DNA from: Akebia trifoliata
Lineage: Eukaryota > Streptophyta > Magnoliopsida > Ranunculales > Lardizabalaceae
Direction of reading: 5' to 3'
Length of the DNA stretch: 64,000 bases
NCBI GenBank assembly: GCA_017979445.1
Contig: CM030704.1
Location: 9,965,658 to 10,029,657 of the forward strand
This document shows, piece by piece, positions 58,201-64,000 of this stretch (within the stretch, counting starts at the first letter, position 1; each line of letters starts with the position of its first letter). The translations under genes and the position numbers were made by a program. Below the pieces are notes generated by a model. The model saw only the letters and a program-made list of their open reading frames with translations, was not told the DNA's origin and made no database searches.

Positions 58201-58680
58201 TTATTTACCCAATTTGGGTAATCTTCTGATTAAGCCTTTTGAGGCAAGTCGGAACAAGTTCTTGTAGTGACCGTGGCCTAGACGTTGGTGCCATAACTGG
58301 ACTTCATCAATTTGAGCCATGTTGCTTACAGTGGTCTCTCCTGAGTTTTCAATAACATAACAGTTGTCAGAAGTGCGAAGGCCTCTCATGATAATTTTTC
58401 CAGTCGGGGTGGAGATCTCGCAGACTTCACGATTGAAACTCACTTGGTGATCCTTGTCACAAATTTGGGATATGCTAAGAAGATTATGTTTCAAACCATC
58501 TACACACAGTATATTTTCCATAGTGGGCAATCCATGGCCACTGACAGTTCCTCGCCCAATAATCCTAGCGGTGCTGCCATCTCCAAAAGTGACTGACCCT
58601 CCGTCAAAGTCAACCAAGTGGCTAAATTGACTTCGGTCACCTGTCATGTGTCGGGGAACAACCGCTATCAAGATACCATC
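58201..58680 (-). pseudogene. Sire protease and GAG-pre-integrase segment
   Basis: The active-site stretch WYLDSGCS lies at the end of the gag frame; a frameshift near 58640-58670 moves the rest (HMTGDRSQFSHLVDFDGG, VTFGDGSTARIIGRG) to the next frame. NILCVDGLKHNLLSISQICD and LWHQRLGHGHYKNLFRLASK follow, the latter being the His-His half of the integrase zinc finger. The reading stops at TAA 58198-58200. Confidence 0.88.
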
Positions 58681-60335
58681 GTGAATGATTTCTAGCCTTG
58701 AGGGCTGTGTGAATTACAAGGCACTTGTTATCTCCATTTTTGACTTTCCATTGTAGAGTCGTCTTGGGGAATTGAGGATTATATTTAGGAGAAGAGTTCT
58801 CCTTAATGGGTGAGCTTTTCTTAGGGGACCTACCTCTCTTAGGTGATTTTGAAGGAGAATTTTTCGTTGGGTACCTTCTTCCACCTTGATTTCCTCTACT
58901 TGATTCAGCAAGAGCTTTAGTTTTTAAGTTTAGGTAGGCAATCTGTTTGAAGAGTTTCCCAATATTGTGGCTTTGTTTGGGAGGGGACGAATTCTTTGTT
59001 CCCTTCCATTTTGGAGATTTTTCTTTCTTTGCTTTTTCGACTTTATTCACCAATGGATTTTTTTCCTTATCATGCTTCTTCTTTTCAACCAATAAAGATT
59101 TACCACTAGAGAACTGTGAGGTTGTATGATAGATGGTTTTGTATTCGATACATTCAAACTTCATGTGACCCGTTCCACCATAGAAATTGCATGTGATTAC
59201 TTTCTTGGAGTCTTTCTTAATGTTTGATGACTCTCCATGCATAAACACCGGAGGAGATGGAGGTGAAGTGGAAGTATGCCTATCATAGCCTAATTCTCCT
59301 TTATCTCCATAGGATTTTTGCACCCCGAGAAGTTTTTGTAACTCCAAGCTTCCATGAGTGTAGTTATACTCAAGTCTTGTTTTTTGTTTTTGCAGTTCAT
59401 TGACATCAAACTTAAGTACTTTGTTTTCATCATGGAGATTTACTAATTCTAAGTTTTGTCGAGCTATTGTGGAGTTGGCCATCGAAAGGAGATTCTTGAA
59501 TTGTTGAAGATTTTTTGTCATCTCACTTTTCTCAATCAGGACTGTCTCAGATGTAGAGAGCAAGTTAGACTGTCTTTCTAAGACTGTAGAGAGTTGGATC
59601 TTAATATCTTCTAATTCAAGGCCTATGGAATGTTTTTCCTTGCAGATTTGCTCATACTGGGCATGCCACTGTTCCTTTTGGAGTTTCTCTTGACTGTGTT
59701 TTTTGGTTAGTTTTACATGACTAATGAACAGTTGGTCAAAGGCAGATTGAAGCTCAAGTTTATCATTGTCCTCATCTTCTCCTTCTTCATCAGAAGAGGA
59801 GGTGACTAGGGAGTGATTCTGACTTTCACAATCCAGCCCCCCTTCAATTTCATCCCCATCCGGAATACAGACCGTGGTGGCAGCCATAAGGATCCGAAGA
59901 GTGTCTTGGTCTTCAATATCTGAAAGAGGACTTAGCTCTTCTTCAATTTCTAACTCCTCAGAGTCATCTCATGTGGCCTTAGCAGCCATTGTTGTGCCCT
60001 TAGTCTTAGATCTAGAGGGACCTTTGGATTTGGGTTTAGTGGAGAACACATTTGAGTAGTGACCACGACCACCACAAGTGTAGCACTCAGTGTCTTCCCT
60101 TGGTTTCGACATAGTTATACCTATAGGCGCATGTCTATCTATCGGATGATTACGTTTACTAGTGTTACCAGGTCCTCTTCTTTTGAAGAACTTTTGAAAC
60201 TTTGAAGCTAACAAGGCTAAGTCTTCCTCATCCGATTCAGTCTCCTTGTCCTTTTCAACCAATATCTTCTTATGATCATGAGAAGATGATTGAAACCCGA
60301 TTCGAGATGTTCGCTTGGTCATGGACTTTGAAGAG
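58637..60335 (-). pseudogene. gag: Sire gag, 5' truncated, one nonsense codon
   Basis: From the Athila junction: KMTKRTSRIGF-type start of what remains, acidic ESDEEDLALLASKFQKFFKR, a first zinc knuckle ECYTCGGRGHYSNVF whose last Cys is Phe, then TGA at about 59966. The same frame continues with a long coiled coil (about 59780-59340), a second knuckle CNFYGGTGHMKFEC with its second Cys replaced by Tyr, and a Lys/Ser-rich region. Gag forms the particle; both knuckles have lost a metal ligand. Confidence 0.88.
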
Positions 60336-61563
60336 TGATGAATGTCTCCAAACACTCAATTATACGCACATTTTCTGGATATTTATCTTGATTTTTGTAC
60401 CTATTTCTCTATATTAAGATAATAATCATGCTAAGTCTCAAACCACCACGTTGCATGTTAATTAGGCTTAATTATATATAAATAAATTCATTTACTAGAT
60501 AAATCTAATTACGTGTGTTTTTTGTGCAGAAAATCAACAATTTGGAATCAAAATCTCAAGGCAAAAGCATTTGGGCCCACTTTGGAATGTCCTAACACTT
60601 TGGAATGCCCTAATCCTTTGGAATGCCCTAATCCTTAACTCATATTCTCCTCTTTTGTCTTTTTGTGCAAAGAAAAGTGGAGGCTACTTTTAGACTCTTC
60701 TACACACATTTTTCTCTATAAATAGAGCCTTCATTTCTAGAGAAAGGGTCCCATCTTGGTTCTCTTATCCAAGACTCCTTTAATCTAAGGCTCTTTGCCT
60801 ATTCTCTTATTTTTTGTATTTTCATTTTCTAGTTATTTTCTTTTGGTTAACTAGTCTTGTAAGAAGTAGAAGAAGAAGTTGTAATTTTCTCCATGAAATG
60901 AAGAAAAGTTCTTTCATCTCTTATCTTCCCTCTCTTGCAATGACATTAGGCTAAGTTCCCCTCCATTGGAGAGTGGAAAAGCCTAGAGCAAGTTCTTGTG
61001 TTATTTCTAATTTTATGCCTTTCTTTTATTTAAAATGCTTATGAATTCTCTTTAAGTTTCTTGCACATTTTATTCTTAATATAGATACTTTATGCTTAGA
61101 TTAGATCAAGATAAAGTATGCTTAAATTAGATAATTTGTAGTAAGAAGTTCTCAAGAAATTCTACTTTGTTTTTGTTCCTTTATTTCATTTTAATTGCAA
61201 AACTTTCCGATCTAAGGAGCTAACACCAAGCCCTTATGATTGAGTTATAAAAAGGCTAGAGACTAGAAATTGCTCATTAACATGTTTTAGGTAGATCCAC
61301 CTCCAATGGTGTTTTAATTCATAAGTTTACTTGCTTTTAATTTCATTTACTTTAGTTTATTTTCTAGCAATTTTACATCTTCTTATAAGTTCAAAAATAC
61401 AAAGAAAAACAGTTTTAATTCCTTTTAGTTAATTTGAATTTTATCTTCTTAGCTTAGCTCTATTCCTCCTTTCTCTTGGGTTCGATCCCCTACTTGCCCC
61501 ACAAGTAAGGTAAAACTAAGATTATTATTAACTCCGGTGAGAAGAACAACGATAGTCTCATCA
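60336..61563 (+). repeat. Ath 5' LTR
   Basis: 1228 bp with matching inverted tips TGATGA ... TCATCA. Bounded on the left by the abrupt end of Sirevirus gag and on the right by the PBS. Contains TGGAATGCCCTAATCCTT-type short repeats near 60582-60640 just upstream of the TATA box. Confidence 0.88.
60716..60725 (+). promoter_or_regulatory. TATA box of Ath LTR
   Basis: CTATAAATAG, identical to the T2 box. Expected transcription start near 60748. U3 is about 0.4 kb and R-U5 about 0.8 kb. Confidence 0.8.
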
Positions 61564-61569
61564 GAATTT

Positions 61570-61587
61570 TGGCGCCGCTGCCGGGGA
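61570..61587 (+). other. Ath primer binding site, tRNA-Asp type
   Basis: TGGCGCCGCTGCCGGGGA, 6 nt after the LTR. Athila elements use tRNA-Asp (TGGCGCCGTTGCCGGGGA); one base differs here. Confidence 0.88.
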
Positions 61588-62786
61588 AAAGTAAAGGTAG
61601 TAGTGGTAAGTTTTGATTTAAAATTTATTTATTTTTTTTATTTTTATTTTATTTTTTTTTTTTCTTTTGGTTTCTTTCTATAATTTCAAGTGTTCTTGAG
61701 ATTTTAAGAGAGAAGAAAGAAGAAAAAAAACATTGAAAAAAAAAAAAGTCATTCTCGTTTTCTTTTTCACCCTTGACAGCAGAACTTAAACTGACTGTAA
61801 CTTTCTACTCCGATCTCCGATTATCTATTAGTATATATCGATTTGGGGTAGAACGAAATTTTCTATAAAATGTGACAAAGTCAGCAAGATAGCGGTAAGT
61901 CAGATTCTGTTTTTGAGTCCATTTACTATCATTTCTGCTAACATTTCTGTTTTGCTTCTTGTAGGTGAACATTTTTTTTTTTTTTTTTTCTTCTTTTCTT
62001 TCAATTTCCTTTAATCTTTAGTTAGGTTTATTTTTCTGTTTTAGAAACTCTTGTATAGGATTTCTTGTAATTTTTATTAATTATCCAAGAAGGCTTGGAT
62101 TGTAATAGACTAAGGAAGGACGACGGGTGGACAATACCGTCACGGCTCCTTAGGTTCGCACACCAAAATTGGAGTTGGTGGCCTAAGTCGACTCAAATCG
62201 TCTTCACCCCGTCTAGCACGGGAGGTAATCCCGAAACACCCACGCCTCTCTTTGCTAGTGGGTTACTCCTTGCCTTTGTATGTTATTTTTCCAATTTGCA
62301 CACACTTGGAATAGTTAATTAAGTAGTAAAGAGCACCCCTCTCCTAGGGATGGCATGATAAGATAAGGATTGGAAGTCATTACCAATTCCTTGCTCTAAT
62401 TAGGATAATCAATTCACTAGTCATCCAATCAAATTAATTAAAATCAATTAGACTTGACTATAGGGCCCACGAGCTCAATAGGAGAAATTCCGCTTCAAGT
62501 TGTGCCAATTGCGCTTCTTGGTCATTTTTGTATCTAGTAAGATCTTGCCCTTTGAGGGGATAGACTCAGTCTATTCAAGAAAGGAAGGTATTTAAGCGTG
62601 CTCTTGCTTATGCATTATGCGCCTCCTCCGATCTGGAGATCCGAATGATTCAAACTTGATTTCATAGAACCGAGTTGGAAGGCTAGTTGCGCTATTTCTA
62701 CCCAGTTAGGAGCTGTCTAGCTTTAGGCAACCTATCTAGGTCCAGTCTTTTCTTTTCGTGATTGTTTGATCGACTGTGTGATTTGT
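61588..62786 (+). other. Ath 5' leader, non-coding
   Basis: About 1.2 kb with T-runs (61640-61670, 61972-61990) and scattered stops. A 75-codon frame at 62095-62322 lies in the leader with no family signature; I treat it as chance. Confidence 0.7.
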
Positions 62787-64000
62787 ATGCTTGGTAGACG
62801 TTCACAAAATAACGTGTTAGAACCATTTGATCCTGAGATCGAACGTACCATCAGTAGGATACGCAAGACACCATCAGTAGTTATGATGGGTGATCGAGAG
62901 CGAACTCTCAATGAGCTCTTCGCTCCAGCTTCCGCATCTCCTCCCACATGCATTGTTTTACCATTGAACAATGCACCTCAGTTTGAAATTAGGGCTGCCA
63001 CCATCAATATGCTCCCTAAGTTCCACGGTTTAGAGCGTGAACAACCTTACACCCATCTTAATCGATTCTTGACTATATGTCAAACTTTTAGAAATCAGAA
63101 TCTAGATGAGGAGAGTATCAAGCTTATTCTGTTCCCGTTATCCTTGGAAGACCACGCAGCTGCGTGGTTGAACTCCCTAACACCCAATTCCATATCTACC
63201 TGGGATGTTCTATCCAAGAAATTTATGGCCAAATTCTACCCCGTGGCCAAAACTGAGAAAATGAAGGACTCTATTAGAAATTTTAGAGCCCGTCCTGATG
63301 ATGAATTTTCCCAAACTTGGGAAAGATTCAATGATTTATTGGTCAAATGCCCACACCATGGCATTGACAAAGCACAGTTGGTGCAAAGTTTTTATAGAGG
63401 ATTAACAATGAATCAACGTACCTTAGTTGAGTCAATGCATAAGGGTCAGTTCATGAACCAGACTCCCAACCAAGCGTATGATTTCCTCGTAGAGTTAGCT
63501 GAGAGTGCTCAAAATTGGAGCACTAACCAAGAAGAATTTGATAGAGACGATCCGGTTAGGAAGACAGGCATGTATGAGATGAAGGCAGACCCTGATCTCA
63601 AAAATGTCATGTGTAGTCTAGTGAGTGGGATGAATAATCTCACGAAGAAGTTAGATGCCTTTACCATCTCAGCATCCAAACCTCACCTAGACCCTCGTAC
63701 AATTTCGCAAGTGACTGTCGAACCGAGTTCTTTGTGTGTCATATGCGACGGCAACGACCATTTGGTCGAGTGTTGTCCCACCTTGCCTCAAATCAAAGCT
63801 GAACAAGCAAATGCGATTAATGGCTATAGTACTTTTAGGAAGCCAACTCCAAACTCTTTTAGCCAAACGTATCACCCAGATAATAGGTTCCATCCTAATT
63901 TCTCATACAGACAGAATGAACCTATTCAATCTAGTGGTCCGTCAGGTTACAATAGGAGTTTTCCTAGGCAATCTGGTTCTTCCACAAACCAAGCTATTGT
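62787..64000 (+). CDS. gag: Ath gag, intact as far as seen (partial at right edge)
   Basis: An uninterrupted frame of 404 codons from ATG 62787 to the window end; an in-frame TAG at 62724 bounds it upstream. N-terminus MLGRRSQNNVLEPFDPEIER. The retrotransposon gag core is at about residues 75-230 (NMLPKFHGLEREQPYTHLNR, SLEDHAAAWLNSLTPNSIST, KFMAKFYPVAKTEKMKDSIR, FYRGLTMNQRTLVESMHKGQ). A C-x2-C-x4-H-x4-C knuckle (CVICDGNDHLVEC) lies near residue 320. It forms the particle and binds RNA. No break seen, unlike every other ORF here, which supports a recent insertion. Confidence 0.93.
   Translation, partial: MLGRRSQNNVLEPFDPEIERTISRIRKTPSVVMMGDRERTLNELFAPASASPPTCIVLPLNNAPQFEIRAATINMLPKFHGLEREQPYTHLNRFLTICQTFRNQNLDEESIKLILFPLSLEDHAAAWLNSLTPNSISTWDVLSKKFMAKFYPVAKTEKMKDSIRNFRARPDDEFSQTWERFNDLLVKCPHHGIDKAQLVQSFYRGLTMNQRTLVESMHKGQFMNQTPNQAYDFLVELAESAQNWSTNQEEFDRDDPVRKTGMYEMKADPDLKNVMCSLVSGMNNLTKKLDAFTISASKPHLDPRTISQVTVEPSSLCVICDGNDHLVECCPTLPQIKAEQANAINGYSTFRKPTPNSFSQTYHPDNRFHPNFSYRQNEPIQSSGPSGYNRSFPRQSGSSTNQAI

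Larger units (their letters stand above)
52202..60335 (-). mobile_element. Sire: Sirevirus (Ty1/copia) with ORF3, 5' end cut off
   Basis: Minus-strand order: gag, protease, integrase, RT, RNase H, ORF3, multiple PPTs, 3' LTR. The extra ORF after pol, the long coiled-coil gag and repeated PPTs are known Sirevirus features. The 5' LTR and gag N-terminus are displaced by the Athila insertion at 60336. Only a handful of stops and frameshifts are present, so it is much younger than T1. Confidence 0.9.
60336..64000 (+). mobile_element. Ath: Athila-type gypsy element, 5' part
   Basis: 5' LTR, PBS for tRNA-Asp, long leader and open gag; it continues past the right edge. It sits inside the Sirevirus gag, so it is the youngest insertion in that stack. 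AAGAG (60331-60335) is the expected left target duplication. Confidence 0.9.

Noticed and set aside
1..64000. Host genes, tRNA or rRNA genes
   Set aside because: Both strands were read for recognisable domains and tRNA-like cloverleaf signals; the only tRNA-like matches are the short PBS sequences.

Overview
This window is plant nuclear DNA, almost certainly angiosperm intergenic heterochromatin. I found no convincing host gene, tRNA or rRNA. Nearly every base can be assigned to LTR retrotransposons, their fragments, or small DNA transposons nested in them. The families present are Ty3/gypsy of the Tat/Ogre, Athila and Tekay/Del (chromovirus) types, and a Ty1/copia Sirevirus with an extra ORF after pol. 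This mix is typical of flowering plants; I cannot name a species. I use working names: T1-T6 for Tat-type copies, Tek, Sire and Ath for the others.

Layout. T1 is a heavily decayed Tat-type element on the + strand. It runs in from the left edge as gag, protease, RT and two RNase H domains (1-4221), resumes as integrase at 38691-39870, and ends with a 3' UTR, polypurine tract and 3' LTR (44401-45928). Its pol is split by about 34 kb of minus-strand relatives. T2 (4222-18001) has a 3' LTR, tandem array, integrase remnant and leader, then an inverted LTR/PBS duplication and a 5' LTR. T3 (18002-33069) has two ~4 kb LTRs, a tandem array, a small pol remnant and gag. T4 (about 33150-38690) is truncated, with a pol remnant, gag, leader and LTR tip. 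A perfect solo LTR (T5, 40410-42644, 5-bp target duplication ACGAC) sits in the T1 3' UTR. A 1.18-kb Harbinger-like element sits in the T2 3' LTR.

Right of T1 are an unassigned LTR-like segment (45929-46838) and a minus LTR fragment, T6 (46839-48706). T6 is split by a hAT-type non-autonomous element with an 8-bp target duplication, which in turn holds a TA microsatellite and a second foldback MITE. A Tekay-type 3' LTR with the integrase C-terminus follows (48707-52201). It is cut by a Sirevirus (52202-60335: 3' LTR, polypurine tracts, ORF3, pol, gag), which is cut by an Athila-type element on + (60336 to the right edge) whose gag is still open at the window end.

How the parts relate. T1-T4 are one extended family. 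They share leader sequence, gag, PPT and LTR-tip motifs, and at the same 3' UTR position T1, T2 and T3 carry different tandem arrays whose units each contain a dyad. T2, T3 and T4 have each lost the RT core and RNase H through different deletions, so they look like non-autonomous derivatives. Relative age from nesting: T1 is older than T2, T3 and T4; Tek is older than Sire, which is older than Ath. The most interesting structures are the foldback of strong-stop-like R-U5 DNA at 15124-16250, the dyad-bearing 3' UTR arrays, and the U5-end hairpins whose sequence differs between copies while pairing is kept.
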